From positions 434,404 through 498,403 of the forward strand of contig NZ_LMHS01000001.1 of the NCBI RefSeq assembly GCF_001428485.1: a stretch of DNA of 64,000 bases. The letters run 5' to 3'. Made by a program: the position numbers and the translations under genes. The notes under the pieces were generated by a model. It did not search any database. It had not been told where the DNA came from and saw only the letters and a list, made by a program, of their open reading frames with translations. Shown piece after piece: positions 7,672 through 15,978 of this stretch (positions within the stretch are counted from its first letter, which is position 1; every line of letters starts with the position of its first letter). This DNA is from Microbacterium sp. Root180. Its GTDB lineage: Bacteria > Actinomycetota > Actinomycetes > Actinomycetales > Microbacteriaceae.

Positions 7672-8418
7672 GTGTCTTCGGTCCTCAACGTCTCCGCGTA
7701 TCTGTTCACGCGCATCGACGACCGCGAGCAGCTGCGCCCCGTCCTGCGCGATCGCGCCGCGGAGCTCGGGCTCAAGGGCACCATCCTCCTCGCCGAGGAG
7801 GGCATCAACCTGTTCCTCGCCGGGGATGCGGCATCCGTGCGGTCGTTCCTCGATCACCTGCGTGCGGACCCACGGTTCACCGCCCTCACCGCGAAGGAGA
7901 GCTGGTCGCCGGAGCAGCCCTTCGGCAAGCTCCTCGTGAAGCTCAAGCGCGAGATCATCCGAATGGACCGCCCGACGATCCAGCCCGAGGCGGGCCGGGC
8001 GCCTGCCGTCGCGCCGGCCGACCTGCGCCGGTGGCTCGACCAGGGCCACGACGACGCAGGTCGTGAGGTGGTGCTCCTCGACACGCGCAACGCGTTCGAG
8101 GTCGAGTACGGCACCTTCACGGGCGCGGTGGACTGGCGCATCGAGCGCTTCACGCAGTTCCCGGATGCCGCGGCCGCCCACCGCGACGAGCTCCGCGACA
8201 AGACGGTGGTGAGCTTCTGCACAGGCGGAATCCGCTGCGAGAAGGCCGCGATCCACCTGCGCGAGACCGGCGTCGACGCGCTGCAGCTGGACGGCGGAAT
8301 CCTCGGCTGGTTCGAGCACGTGGGCGGCGCCCATTGGAACGGCGCCTGCTTCGTCTTCGACGGGCGCGAGGCGCTCACCCCCGACCTCGCACCGCGCGAG
8401 CCGGTCGCCGCGACCTGA
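7672..8418 (+). CDS. trhO: tRNA uridine(34) hydroxylase TrhO (rhodanese-like)
   Basis: TrhO (YceA family) performs O2-dependent hydroxylation of U34 in certain tRNAs. The N-terminal acylphosphatase-like domain contains LKGTILLAEEGINLFLAG (about residues 33-50). The rhodanese domain starts near residue 120 with VVLLDTRNAFEVEYGTF and carries the active-site loop SFCTGGIRCEKAA with its catalytic Cys. At 248 aa it lacks the C-terminal Zn-type extension seen in longer homologues. The GTG at 7672 is the natural start (MSSVLNVSAYLF). Confidence 0.92.
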   Translation: MSSVLNVSAYLFTRIDDREQLRPVLRDRAAELGLKGTILLAEEGINLFLAGDAASVRSFLDHLRADPRFTALTAKESWSPEQPFGKLLVKLKREIIRMDRPTIQPEAGRAPAVAPADLRRWLDQGHDDAGREVVLLDTRNAFEVEYGTFTGAVDWRIERFTQFPDAAAAHRDELRDKTVVSFCTGGIRCEKAAIHLRETGVDALQLDGGILGWFEHVGGAHWNGACFVFDGREALTPDLAPREPVAAT

Positions 8419-8486
8419 CCCCGGGCCCGGTGGCGCCGCACTCGCTCGCCTCCCGCTCGCTGACGCATCCTTGCGGGCGAGAGAGA

Positions 8487-8523
8487 CCGCGGCACCCGTC
8501 CAAGAGCAGGACGGATGCCGCGG
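8487..8523. terminator. Hairpin terminator between trhO and a convergent hydrolase gene
   Basis: CCGCGGCACCCGTCC (8487-8501) pairs with GGACGGATGCCGCGG (8509-8523), one mismatch, loop AAGAGCA. It is the strongest feature of the 213-bp gap 8419-8631, in which I see no gene. The right arm is of the GGATGCC-containing type that recurs in other terminators here. Confidence 0.65.
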
Positions 8524-8631
8524 CAGGATGCGGTATGCGCTCGGCTGCCCCCCGACCCCTCGCACTCGACCGGCATCGCTCCTGAGGAGTGCGCTCCGCC
8601 CGCCGAAATACATCGGGCGGGAACCGATCTG

Positions 8632-9720
8632 TCAGCGGGTCGCGCGCAGCACCCGCTGCAGCAGCCGGATGTGCAGCTGGAAGCTCCGCGTCATCTCGGC
8701 CGTCGAGTGCAGGTTGAGCACGATCGTGATGTCGCGGACCGGCTCGGAGAAGAGGTGGGCGCCGGTGACCCCGAGATGTCCGACCGTGCGGGGAAGGCCG
8801 GCCAGGAGCGGGAAGAAGCCGCCGTACCGCAGCTGCATCAGCCCCGCTCCGTAGTGGATGCCGTTGCGGAACCGATGCGCGATCGTCGCCATGGCCGCGC
8901 GTGACGCCTCGCCGATGAGTGCGCCGCCGTGCCACGCGGCGGCGAACCGATGCAGATCGTCGACGGTCGTCACGATGCCGCCCCCGCCCCAGTCGCAGCT
9001 GAGGCTCTCGGCGCGGCTGAGGTCCACGCCGTCGATGAGGATGGGCGCCAGGTCGAGTGCGGCACCGGGCTGGGCGACGGATGCTGCGCCCCCGGGCATC
9101 GTGTGGAACAGCAGGCAGGAGGCATCCATCCCGGCGGGCTCGAGAATGCGTTCATGGAGCTGCGCGCCCAGCGGATCGCCGCCGAGCTCCTCGATCACGC
9201 GGGCGAGGAGCACGTAGCCGGTGTCGGAGTACGAGAATCGCTCGCCGGGCACCCCGACGGGGCGCTGATGCTCTCGCGAGAACGCGAGCAGGTCCGACGG
9301 GAGGAAGCGCTCGTCGGGCCGTCGCGTGACGCGTTCGGCGAAAGACTCTCCCGCGTCGTTCGGGCCCCCGAAGTAGTCGGCGACGCCGCTCGTGTGGGTG
9401 AGCAGGTGCCGAGGAGTGGCGGCGGCTGCGGCATCCGTCCCCCCGCGCACGAACAGCCCGGCGACCTCGGATGCCGGCAGCAGGCTGGGGAGGGGTGCGT
9501 CGAGGTCGAGGGCCCCGCTCTCGGCGAGCTGGAACGCGAGGGTCGCGGTGAGCATCTTCCCCACGCTCGCGGCGTGGAAGCGCCGATCGCGATCACCGCA
9601 CGCGAACTCGATGCCGGGGGCGCGCACCAGCACCTGCGGCGCAGGAAGCGCGCCCCTCCTGCGGGCGAAGCCGTCGGCGATCCTCGCGAGATCCGAGGCG
9701 AGATCGGTGTGTCGAGCCAT
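8632..9720 (-). CDS. Serine hydrolase of the beta-lactamase (class C/PBP) family
   Basis: Predicted cytosolic or surface serine hydrolase of 362 aa with the class C beta-lactamase fold. The nucleophile motif S-x-x-K is AASVGKML (Ser52, Lys55), and the second motif Y-x-x is YSDTGYVLL near residue 172. PRHLLTHTSGVADYFGG is the usual family landmark between them. No signal peptide is evident (MARHTDLASDLARIADG). Substrate is unknown; relatives include esterases, D-aminopeptidases and penicillin-binding-like proteins. It is transcribed away from a PadR-type repressor gene across a 63-bp gap holding nested palindromes, so that repressor very likely controls it. Confidence 0.85.
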   Translation of the reverse strand: MARHTDLASDLARIADGFARRRGALPAPQVLVRAPGIEFACGDRDRRFHAASVGKMLTATLAFQLAESGALDLDAPLPSLLPASEVAGLFVRGGTDAAAAATPRHLLTHTSGVADYFGGPNDAGESFAERVTRRPDERFLPSDLLAFSREHQRPVGVPGERFSYSDTGYVLLARVIEELGGDPLGAQLHERILEPAGMDASCLLFHTMPGGAASVAQPGAALDLAPILIDGVDLSRAESLSCDWGGGGIVTTVDDLHRFAAAWHGGALIGEASRAAMATIAHRFRNGIHYGAGLMQLRYGGFFPLLAGLPRTVGHLGVTGAHLFSEPVRDITIVLNLHSTAEMTRSFQLHIRLLQRVLRATR

Positions 9721-9725
9721 GCGTG

Positions 9726-9755
9726 ATATCCCCCTGAGATATATCTAGGGGATAT
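9726..9755. promoter_or_regulatory. Nested palindromic operator between serine hydrolase and padR
   Basis: Outer arms ATATCCCC (9726) and GGGGATAT (9748-9755) flank a perfect 10-bp inner palindrome AGATATATCT (9737-9746). It sits directly between divergent start codons at 9720 and 9784. PadR proteins recognise AT-rich inverted repeats of this type, so this is the expected autoregulatory operator. Confidence 0.65.
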
Positions 9756-9783
9756 ATTGGCAGAACGGTGAGAGAGGTGCCAC

Positions 9784-10302
9784 ATGCAGTTCGTGATCCT
9801 GGGTCTGTTGATGATCGCGCCGATGTCGCTCTACGACCTCCACAAGCAGTTCGCCGCGGGCCCGTCGCTCTTCTACAGCGCGAGCTTCGGCAGCCTGCAG
9901 CGTGCGCTCCGGCAGCTCATCGCGCAGGGGTGGGTGACGGTGACGGATGCCTCGTCCTCCGGCCGTCGCCGCAATCTTCACACTCCCACCGACGAGGGCG
10001 TCGAGGCCTGGCGCGCGTGGATGCGCGAGCCGCTCGCGGGTGCGCACGCCGAGACCTCGATGCTGGCGAAGGTGTTCCTGCTGGGACTGCTGCCGCGGGG
10101 CGGAGAGCGGGCTGCCGCGCTCGGCGAGCTGCGCCGCAGCGCCGCCGCGGGGCTCGCCGAGCTGCGCGCCGTCGCCGACGGGCTCGATGCGGCGCAGATC
10201 CCCGACGAGTTCGCCGAGATCTTCGCGTACCAAGGCGCGACGCTCGACTACGGCCTGCGCTCCCACGAGCTCGCTCTGTCGTGGCTCGACGGCCTCGACT
10301 GA
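9784..10302 (+). CDS. PadR-family transcriptional repressor
   Basis: A 172-aa regulator with an N-terminal PadR winged helix (ILGLLMIAPMSLYDLHKQF then YSASFGSLQRALRQLIAQGWV, wing SGRRRNLHTPTDEG) and a C-terminal helical dimerisation arm (Vir domain) rich in Ala, Leu and Arg. PadR proteins typically sense small phenolic or drug-like ligands. The gene starts 64 bp from the divergently transcribed serine hydrolase, with the palindromic operator in between. The ligand is unknown. Confidence 0.88.
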   Translation: MQFVILGLLMIAPMSLYDLHKQFAAGPSLFYSASFGSLQRALRQLIAQGWVTVTDASSSGRRRNLHTPTDEGVEAWRAWMREPLAGAHAETSMLAKVFLLGLLPRGGERAAALGELRRSAAAGLAELRAVADGLDAAQIPDEFAEIFAYQGATLDYGLRSHELALSWLDGLD

Positions 10303-10366
10303 GACGGCGGCAATCCGGCACGCCCCCCGCGCCGAAGACCAGGCGACGGCGGGAACGGGGTGCGGC

Positions 10367-11926
10367 ATGCCAGGTCGGGCGCGAAGGGTGCGATTCGCGG
10401 CGTGGGCCGCGCTCGCGGGGGTAGTGAGCGCGGGAGTCTTCCTCGCCGTGGCCGAAGTGGCGGCCCTTCTCGTGGCGCGCCAGAGCAGTCCGATCCTCGC
10501 GGTCGGCTCTTTCGTCATCGACGTCGTGCCGCAGCCCCTCAAGGAGTTCGCGATCACCGCGTTCGGCGAGAACGACAAGCCCGTGCTCCTGGCCGGTCTC
10601 TGCCTCGCGGTGATCGTCGCCTCAGCGATCGCGGGCCTTCTCCAGCTGTGGCGGCCGCCGCTCGGCATCATCGCGCTCGGGATCGCCGGTGCCCTCTCCG
10701 TCGCGGCGATCGTCACGCGGGCCGGTGCCACGCCGCTCGCGTGGGTGCCGCCGGTGCTCGGCACGATCGCCGGCGCGGTCGTCCTCGGGGTGACAGTCGC
10801 GCGGCTGCGCCGCTGGGCGCACGCGACGACCACGCACGACGACTCCGATTCCGGGCGCCTGGACCGGCGAGTCTTCCTCCAGGTGCTCACGATCGCCGGA
10901 GCATCCGCTCTGATCGCCGGAGTCGGCGCTCGCGTCGCCAACGTCGCCACGACCTCGATCGCCGCGGTGCGCCGGGCGCTGCGGCTGCCGGAGCCGCGCT
11001 CCCGGGTCGACGTGCCCGCCGGCGCCGAGTTGGACGTGCCGGGGATCTCGCCGCTCTACACACCCAACGCCGATTTCTATCGCGTCGACACCGCCTTGAC
11101 CGTGCCGTCCGTCGATCCCGCCACGTGGCGGCTGACCGTCGACGGACTCGTGGACCGGAAGATCGAGCTCACGTTCGACGAGCTCGTCGAGATGGGACTC
11201 GACGAGTACTCGATCACCCTCACGTGCGTGTCGAACGAGGTCGGGGGAGAGCTCCTGGGCACGGCAAAGTGGCTGGGCGTGCCCGTGCGGGACATCCTGG
11301 CCCTCGCCGGCCCGCAGGGCGACGCCGACATGGTGCTCTCGCACAGCATCGACGGGTTCACCGCCAGCACGCCGGTCGAAGCGCTCACCGACCCGGATCG
11401 CGACGCGATCCTCGCCGTGGCGATGAACGGCGAGCCGCTGCCCCTCGAGCACGGCTTCCCCGTGCGCATGGTGGTGCCGGGTCTGTACGGGTATGTCTCC
11501 GCGACGAAGTGGCTCACCCGCCTGCAGGTGACGACCTTCGCGGCCGACGAGGCCTACTGGACGCCGCGGGGCTACAGCGCGGAGGCGCCGATCAAGTTCT
11601 CCTCACGCCTGGACACCCCGCGCACCGGACAGCCGGTGGCGGCGGGGCGGGTCCCGCTCGCCGGCGTCGCGTGGGCGCAGACCGTCGGCATCGAACGCGT
11701 CGAGGTCCGCATCGACGGCGGCGAGTGGCAGGCCGCCACGCTCTCCGCGCCGGTCAACGACGACACCTGGGTGCAGTGGATGCTGGAGTGGGACGCGACG
11801 CCCGGAACCTACAACGTCACCGTCCGCGCCGTGAACCGCGACGGCGACCTGCAGATCGAGGACCGAGCGCCGATCGCCCCCGACGGCTCGACCGGGTGGC
11901 AGCGCACGCTCGTGCGCGTGACGTGA
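10367..11926 (+). CDS. Membrane-anchored molybdopterin-dependent oxidoreductase (sulfite oxidase family)
   Basis: A 519-residue protein with an N-terminal membrane part of about four or five helices (residues roughly 10-150, including AAWAALAGVVSAGVFLAVAEV and AIAGLLQLWRPPLGIIALG). A periplasmic/extracellular Mo-cofactor domain follows. ITLTCVSNEVGGELLGTAKWLGVPV carries the Mo-ligand Cys287, and HGFPVRMVVPGLYGYVSATKW is the family substrate-pocket motif. A C-terminal Mo-co dimerisation (Ig-like) domain covers about residues 410-519. The physiological substrate is unknown. moaA about 5.7 kb upstream supplies the pterin pathway. The ATG at 10367 is chosen; a GTG at 10388 is possible. Confidence 0.9.
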   Translation: MPGRARRVRFAAWAALAGVVSAGVFLAVAEVAALLVARQSSPILAVGSFVIDVVPQPLKEFAITAFGENDKPVLLAGLCLAVIVASAIAGLLQLWRPPLGIIALGIAGALSVAAIVTRAGATPLAWVPPVLGTIAGAVVLGVTVARLRRWAHATTTHDDSDSGRLDRRVFLQVLTIAGASALIAGVGARVANVATTSIAAVRRALRLPEPRSRVDVPAGAELDVPGISPLYTPNADFYRVDTALTVPSVDPATWRLTVDGLVDRKIELTFDELVEMGLDEYSITLTCVSNEVGGELLGTAKWLGVPVRDILALAGPQGDADMVLSHSIDGFTASTPVEALTDPDRDAILAVAMNGEPLPLEHGFPVRMVVPGLYGYVSATKWLTRLQVTTFAADEAYWTPRGYSAEAPIKFSSRLDTPRTGQPVAAGRVPLAGVAWAQTVGIERVEVRIDGGEWQAATLSAPVNDDTWVQWMLEWDATPGTYNVTVRAVNRDGDLQIEDRAPIAPDGSTGWQRTLVRVT

Positions 11927-11947
11927 GGGCGCGCCGTCCGCTCGCCG

Positions 11948-12355
11948 TCAGTCCTCGCCCCGCGTGACGCCCGAGAAGTCATTGCCGGCGATGCGCGGGC
12001 CGAGCTCGGTCTCGCGCGGCCACACCAGGACGAGCGCCGCGTGCTCCTCGCCGTCGTCGGTCGCGACGGGCAGCCACCGCGCGTCGTATCCGTAGAGGAG
12101 CTCCTCGTCGACGATCACGCGGTTGACCTCGTCACCCGGTCGCAGCGACAGCAGCTCGCCGCGCACCCGGTCGGTGCCGCCGGTGAGCAGGAGGGGCCAC
12201 TCGCCGCCCTCGTGCCAGTGCAGACGGCCCGCGACGCTCGCGGGTCGCGACTCGTCCACGTGCGGCGCGATCGCTCCCCACAGCGCCATGCCCGGGCGCA
12301 GACTGCCGTAGACGAACAGCGGCACTGTCGCGTGCGGGAACGTCACCCGTCCCAC
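11948..12355 (-). CDS. Gamma-glutamylcyclotransferase-like (GGCT/AIG2) protein
   Basis: A 135-aa protein with the GGCT-fold signature PLFVYGSLRPGMALW (Y-G-S-L motif, about residues 13-26) and an acidic segment around DEELLYGYDARWLP, where the catalytic Glu of cyclotransferases lies. Such proteins release 5-oxoproline from gamma-glutamyl compounds, but small bacterial members are mostly uncharacterised. The GTG at 12355 is the assigned start. It converges on the molybdoprotein gene with a 21-bp gap. Confidence 0.75.
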   Translation of the reverse strand: MGRVTFPHATVPLFVYGSLRPGMALWGAIAPHVDESRPASVAGRLHWHEGGEWPLLLTGGTDRVRGELLSLRPGDEVNRVIVDEELLYGYDARWLPVATDDGEEHAALVLVWPRETELGPRIAGNDFSGVTRGED

Positions 12356-12392
12356 GCTAGCGGGAGGGCGGATGCCTCGGCCCGGCCGACCC

Positions 12393-12704
12393 TCAGGTCA
12401 GGCTGCTCACCCACGCGACGAGATCGCCCGCAGCGAGAAGGCTGAACGCGGCTGCCGCGCCCACCACCGCGACGAGCAGGAGCACGAGCGATGCCGTGGC
12501 GGGTCCGTTCTTCGGCGTCGGCGGCGCGGTCCACCCGCTCGCCGAGCCGGACGACGGTCGATAGGCCGGGCCGGTGCGCACGACCGGATCGAGCGGCCTG
12601 GCGAGGTCTGTCCAACGCAGGCCGTCCCACCACCGCGTCTGACCGGTCTCGGCGTCGTACAGCCAACCTGGTGCGGGCGCACCCACACGAGTGTCTTCGC
12701 TCAT
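12393..12704 (-). CDS. DUF2510 domain membrane protein
   Basis: A 103-aa protein with an N-terminal DUF2510 domain (APGWLYDAETGQTRWWDGLRWTD, residues 11-33), a Pro/Ser-rich linker and a C-terminal membrane helix (TASLVLLLVAVVGAAAAFSLLAA). DUF2510 is common at the N-terminus of actinobacterial membrane proteins; its function is unknown. A pair of 21-bp tandem repeats (12727-12768) lies just upstream of its ATG at 12704. A longer DUF2510 protein is encoded at 24564-25142. Confidence 0.8.
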   Translation of the reverse strand: MSEDTRVGAPAPGWLYDAETGQTRWWDGLRWTDLARPLDPVVRTGPAYRPSSGSASGWTAPPTPKNGPATASLVLLLVAVVGAAAAFSLLAAGDLVAWVSSLT

Positions 12705-12726
12705 CTCATCCCCAGTTGAGAGTAAA

Positions 12727-12768
12727 GACGGTTCCCCGACCGCCTCGGACGGTTCCCCAACCGCCTTG
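12727..12768. repeat. Two tandem 21-bp repeats upstream of the DUF2510 gene
   Basis: GACGGTTCCCCGACCGCCTCG (12727-12747) is followed directly by a copy with three changes (12748-12768). Each unit has internal dyad symmetry (CGGT..ACCG). It is located 23 bp before the DUF2510 start, so it could be a paired regulator site. Confidence 0.55.
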
Positions 12769-12813
12769 CACGAAGAGTAGCGGATAGAGGCGGCATTCCT
12801 CCAGACCTTGAGC

Positions 12814-13887
12814 TCACCAACCTCCGCGGGTCGGGGTATGACCTTCGCGCGCGTCGTCGGGCATCTCCATCTCGGCCCTCACGCCGAGCAGACGCAGCGG
12901 GCGATCCGGCTCGATCCGCTCGACGAGCTTCAACGTCTCCGCGATCACCGTGTCGCGGTCGAACGTGGTCGCGATCTTGTGCACGAACGTCTTCGTGAGG
13001 AATGGGGCGTAGCGCACCTTCAGGCCCACGCCGACGACCGGACGCCCCTCGGCGGCGACATCCGCCAGCACCTGGGTCAGCAGTTCGCGCGCCGCCGCCT
13101 CGATCTCGGCGGGCTCGACGATGTTCTGCTGGAAGGTCGTCTCGCGTCCGTGCCCGCGCGCCACCCACGGGGTGTCGTCGACGACCGCCGATCCGTCTCC
13201 GCGACCGAGCTGGCGGTACCACGGGCCCATCTTGGGTCCGAACTCCCCGGCGAGCGGAGCCTCGTCGGCGTGGGCGAGGTCGCTGACGGTGCGGATGCCG
13301 AGCCCGGCCAGCCGCTTCGAGATCTTGCTCCCCACGCCCCAGAGCTCGATCGTCGGCTTGTCGCCCATCACCTCGAGCCAGTTCTCGGCGGTCAGGCGGA
13401 ACACCCCGCGCGGCTTGCCGAAGTCGGTCGCGTTCTTGGCGCGGATGAGGGTGTCGCCGACACCCACGCTGCAATGCAGCAGGGTGCGCTCGAGAACCGC
13501 GCGCTGGATCTCCCGCGCGGTCGCCTCGGGATCCTCGGTGCGGACCCCGACGAATGCCTCGTCCCATCCGAGCACCTGCACGATCGCGCCCGGCTGCGCG
13601 CGCAGCGCCGACATGACCTCCTCCGAGGCCTCCGTGTACGCGGGCGCGTCGACCGGCAGGATCACGGCGTCCGGAACCTTCCGCGCGGCGATGCGCAGCG
13701 GCATCCCCGATCCGACGCCGAACGCCCGCGCCTCATAGGATGCCGTCGACACGACGGCGCGCTCGGTGGGATCACCCCGGCCGCCGACGATCACGGGCCT
13801 GCCGGCGAGCTCGGGTCGCCGCAGCACCTCGACGGCGGCGATGAACTGATCGAGGTCGACGTGCAGCACCCACGAGGCCTCGGACAT
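12814..13887 (-). CDS. dinB: Y-family DNA polymerase (DinB/Pol IV type)
   Basis: Translesion polymerase of 357 aa. The palm motif HVDLDQFIAAVE carries the catalytic Asp11 and Asp13. The second catalytic site is VLGWDEAFVG (DE about residue 108), and the helix-hairpin-helix is ELWGVGSKISKRLAGLGIRTVSDLA. A C-terminal little-finger domain follows. The residue after Phe15 is Ile16, where the sugar steric gate is Phe or Tyr in E. coli DinB and Dpo4. That recalls mycobacterial DinB2, which has Leu there and uses ribonucleotides. There is no clear C-terminal beta-clamp peptide. It is a single gene with no visible LexA box upstream. Confidence 0.93.
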   Translation of the reverse strand: MSEASWVLHVDLDQFIAAVEVLRRPELAGRPVIVGGRGDPTERAVVSTASYEARAFGVGSGMPLRIAARKVPDAVILPVDAPAYTEASEEVMSALRAQPGAIVQVLGWDEAFVGVRTEDPEATAREIQRAVLERTLLHCSVGVGDTLIRAKNATDFGKPRGVFRLTAENWLEVMGDKPTIELWGVGSKISKRLAGLGIRTVSDLAHADEAPLAGEFGPKMGPWYRQLGRGDGSAVVDDTPWVARGHGRETTFQQNIVEPAEIEAAARELLTQVLADVAAEGRPVVGVGLKVRYAPFLTKTFVHKIATTFDRDTVIAETLKLVERIEPDRPLRLLGVRAEMEMPDDAREGHTPTRGGW

Positions 13888-13941
13888 GTCGTCCAGTGTG
13901 GCCGGTCCCGGAAGCTCCGTCGAGCGCTCACCGAGTACGAC

Positions 13942-13979
13942 GATGCCGCGACCTCCGCGCGAGCGCGGGCCGCGGCATC
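13942..13979. terminator. Hairpin terminator between dinB start region and SRPBCC gene end
   Basis: GATGCCGCGACC (13942-13953) pairs with GGCCGCGGCATC (13968-13979), with one mismatch and a GC-rich loop. It lies just downstream of the minus-strand SRPBCC gene and upstream of dinB, so it insulates the two. Confidence 0.6.
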
Positions 13980-13992
13980 CGTCCGTCCTGGG

Positions 13993-14448
13993 TCAGCGTG
14001 CGACCTCGCCGCGCCAGGCGCCCGTCTCGCTGTGGGCCTTCTCGATGAACTCCTTGAAGTTCTCGAGGTCCTTCTTCACCGCATGCTGTCCCGCGCCGAC
14101 GAGCGAGCCGAGCTTCTCGATCGCATCGCTCGGCTCCCAGTCGATCTGCACGGTGACGCGCGAGGTCGTGTCGTCGAGCTTGTGGAAGGTGACGACTCCG
14201 GCGTGGGCGGTATCGCCGCCGGTGCTGCGCCACGCGACGCGCTCGTCGGGGTGCTGCTCGGTGATCTCGGCGTCGAACTCCCGCTGGAACGGGCCGACCT
14301 TCACCGTCCAGTGGGTGTGGGTGTCGTCGAGCTGGGTGATCGACTCCACCTCGTCGAGGAAGTGCGGGAAGCTCTCGAACTGCGTCCACTGGTTGTAGGC
14401 CGTGGTGACCGGCACGTTCACGTCGATGGTCTCGATGATCTGAGTCAT
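13993..14448 (-). CDS. SRPBCC-family (polyketide cyclase/dehydrase-like) protein
   Basis: A 151-aa START-like lipid/ligand-binding fold. The pattern VNVPVTTAYNQWTQFESFPHFLDEV (residues 9-33) is the classic opening of the cyclase/dehydrase group, and the C-terminal helix is LVGAGQHAVKKDLENFKEFIE. The ATG at 14448 (MTQIIETIDV) is preferred over the longer open frame to 14484. Actinobacterial relatives are often stress- or membrane-associated, but no ligand is established. It is followed by the hairpin at 13942-13979. Confidence 0.85.
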   Translation of the reverse strand: MTQIIETIDVNVPVTTAYNQWTQFESFPHFLDEVESITQLDDTHTHWTVKVGPFQREFDAEITEQHPDERVAWRSTGGDTAHAGVVTFHKLDDTTSRVTVQIDWEPSDAIEKLGSLVGAGQHAVKKDLENFKEFIEKAHSETGAWRGEVAR

Positions 14449-14557
14449 GAGACCAGCTTCGGCGGCGCAGCGCGCGCCGCACACCCCCTTGACCCGCGCG
14501 CGGGTCGGAGGGTAACGATCGGCGGCTCGCGCAGAACGCGGCCGCCGATCGAGTGGG

Positions 14558-14761
14558 TCAGAGCGGCCGGATGTTGGCGGCCTGCATGCCCTTGGGGCCG
14601 CGCTCCGCCTCGAACTCGACCTTCTGGTCTTCGCGGAGCTCCTTGTATCCGTCGCCCGTGATCGCGCTGAAGTGGGCGAACAGGTCGGCGCCGCCGTCGT
14701 CAGGGGCGATGAAGCCGAAGCCCTTTTCGGAGTTGAACCATTTCACGGTGCCAGTGGCCAT
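14558..14761 (-). CDS. cspA: Cold-shock protein CspA
   Basis: A 67-aa single-stranded nucleic-acid chaperone with both RNA-binding motifs: KGFGFIAP (RNP1) and LFAHFSAI (RNP2), preceded by [12 protein letters not shown]. The ATG at 14761 is preceded by AGAAGGAAAG, a good ribosome site. The frame remains open far upstream, which is ignored as fortuitous. Cold-shock genes usually have long structured leaders, and the 5' region up to about 14855 may be that. Confidence 0.96.
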   Translation of the reverse strand: MATGTVKWFNSEKGFGFIAPDDGGADLFAHFSAITGDGYKELREDQKVEFEAERGPKGMQAANIRPL

Positions 14762-14855
14762 CGTGTCTTTCCTTCTACTTTTCGGGCCGCGTGAAGCGAC
14801 CGGGGTGCCGCGCCGCTGTGTGCGGAGCGGACGTTTGCGGCGGGCGGGGCCCGCC

Positions 14856-15051
14856 GAGGGGAACGGAAGCCGGGGATCGGATGCCTCGACCGCGGCCATG
14901 GCGTCATGCCGGGCGTGGTGCACCCCGAGCTCCTCGCCGCGCGGGCCGTGAGCCTCGTGGCCGCGCGATGTGACGCCGACGAAGCCGGCGTACTCGCCGG
15001 CGATGGTCGCGACGAAGATGTCGTCGTCGGCGGGGCGCCAATGAACGGCAC
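14856..15051 (-). pseudogene. Possible frameshifted small gene upstream of cspA
   Basis: In the 547-bp stretch 14762-15308 that has no intact gene, the minus strand encodes protein-like sequence: [21 protein letters not shown], then [22 protein letters not shown] and [14 protein letters not shown]. No start codon precedes it in that frame. However, a GTG at 15051 in the neighbouring frame gives VPF and would join after a one-base shift. This suggests a decayed or wrongly read small gene of about 65 codons. Its frame runs without a stop into cspA. Function unknown. Confidence 0.35.
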
Positions 15052-15308
15052 CGCGAGACGCGAACGGGGGTGAGACGACGGAAGTCAGGGCAGCCTAGGG
15101 ATGGGGCGTGGATGTCGCACCAGCGACCTCACACGCAGGTGAGAGATGAAGCGCCGTGATGGCGGAGGACAGTCGCGCACGCTGTCGCTCCACGATGAGG
15201 CGGAGGTGAACGACCGGGGTGCCCGAGCGGGCAGGAGTCCACTCTACCCTGTTTGCCTGGGCATCTGCCCGATGCGCGCCTCGCGGTGCGGCGGGTACCG
15301 TGACGCGT

Positions 15309-15947
15309 GTGGATTCCGGGAGCGTGCGGCGCAAGGCCGATCTCAAGAAGGAGCTCGCGTCGTACTCGGCGCCGCACGGCCGGTTCGAGGTGATCGACGT
15401 GCCTCCCCGGCGGTATCTCATGGTGGACGGACGCGGCGATCCGAACTCCTCGGCGGCGTATGCCGACGCCGTCTCGGCGCTGTACGGGGTGGCCTACAAG
15501 CTGAAGTTCCAGAGCAAGGTCGACCTCGGGCGCGACTACGTCGTGATGCCGCTCGAGGGCCTGTGGTGGTCGGACGACATGGCCTCGTTCACCACGGCTC
15601 GCGACAAGTCGCAGTGGAGCTGGACGATGATGATCCTCGTTCCGGACTGGACGGAAGGCGCCCACGTCGACGCCGCACGAGCCGTCGTCGCGTCGAAGGA
15701 GGGCACCGCGGCCGTCGACGCTCTCCGCTTCGAGGAGCTGGCGGAAGGGCGGTGCGTGCAGACGCTGCACGTCGGCTCGTACGACGAGGAGGCTCCGGTG
15801 CTCGACGAGATGCACCACCGCTTCATCCCGGGCGCGGGGCTGCGGATGAGGGGCCTCCACCACGAGATCTACCTCGCCGACCCCCGGCGCACCGCCCCCG
15901 AGCGGCTGCGGACGATCCTGCGCCAGCCGGTCGAGGACGCGGACTGA
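15309..15947 (+). CDS. GyrI-like small-molecule-binding domain protein
   Basis: A 212-aa protein from the GTG at 15309 (VDSGSVRRKADLKKELASY). Features of the GyrI-like/SHS2 (Rob C-terminal) fold include FEVIDVPPRRYLMVDGRGDPN (residues about 25-45), LYGVAYKLKF and GLWWSDD near residue 83, and MHHRFIPGAGLRMRGLHHEIYLAD near residue 175. Family members bind cationic or lipophilic compounds; this stand-alone type is widespread in Actinobacteria but poorly characterised. A PadR gene follows on the same strand with its own operator. Confidence 0.82.
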   Translation: MDSGSVRRKADLKKELASYSAPHGRFEVIDVPPRRYLMVDGRGDPNSSAAYADAVSALYGVAYKLKFQSKVDLGRDYVVMPLEGLWWSDDMASFTTARDKSQWSWTMMILVPDWTEGAHVDAARAVVASKEGTAAVDALRFEELAEGRCVQTLHVGSYDEEAPVLDEMHHRFIPGAGLRMRGLHHEIYLADPRRTAPERLRTILRQPVEDAD

Positions 15948-15978
15948 TCCCGATGGCAGCCCTGGCCGGACGAGCCTT

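Noticed and set aside
14558..14923. 121-aa extended CspA starting at 14923
   Set aside because: The true cold-shock domain begins at the ATG at 14761, which has a good ribosome site; the upstream part is a separate remnant.
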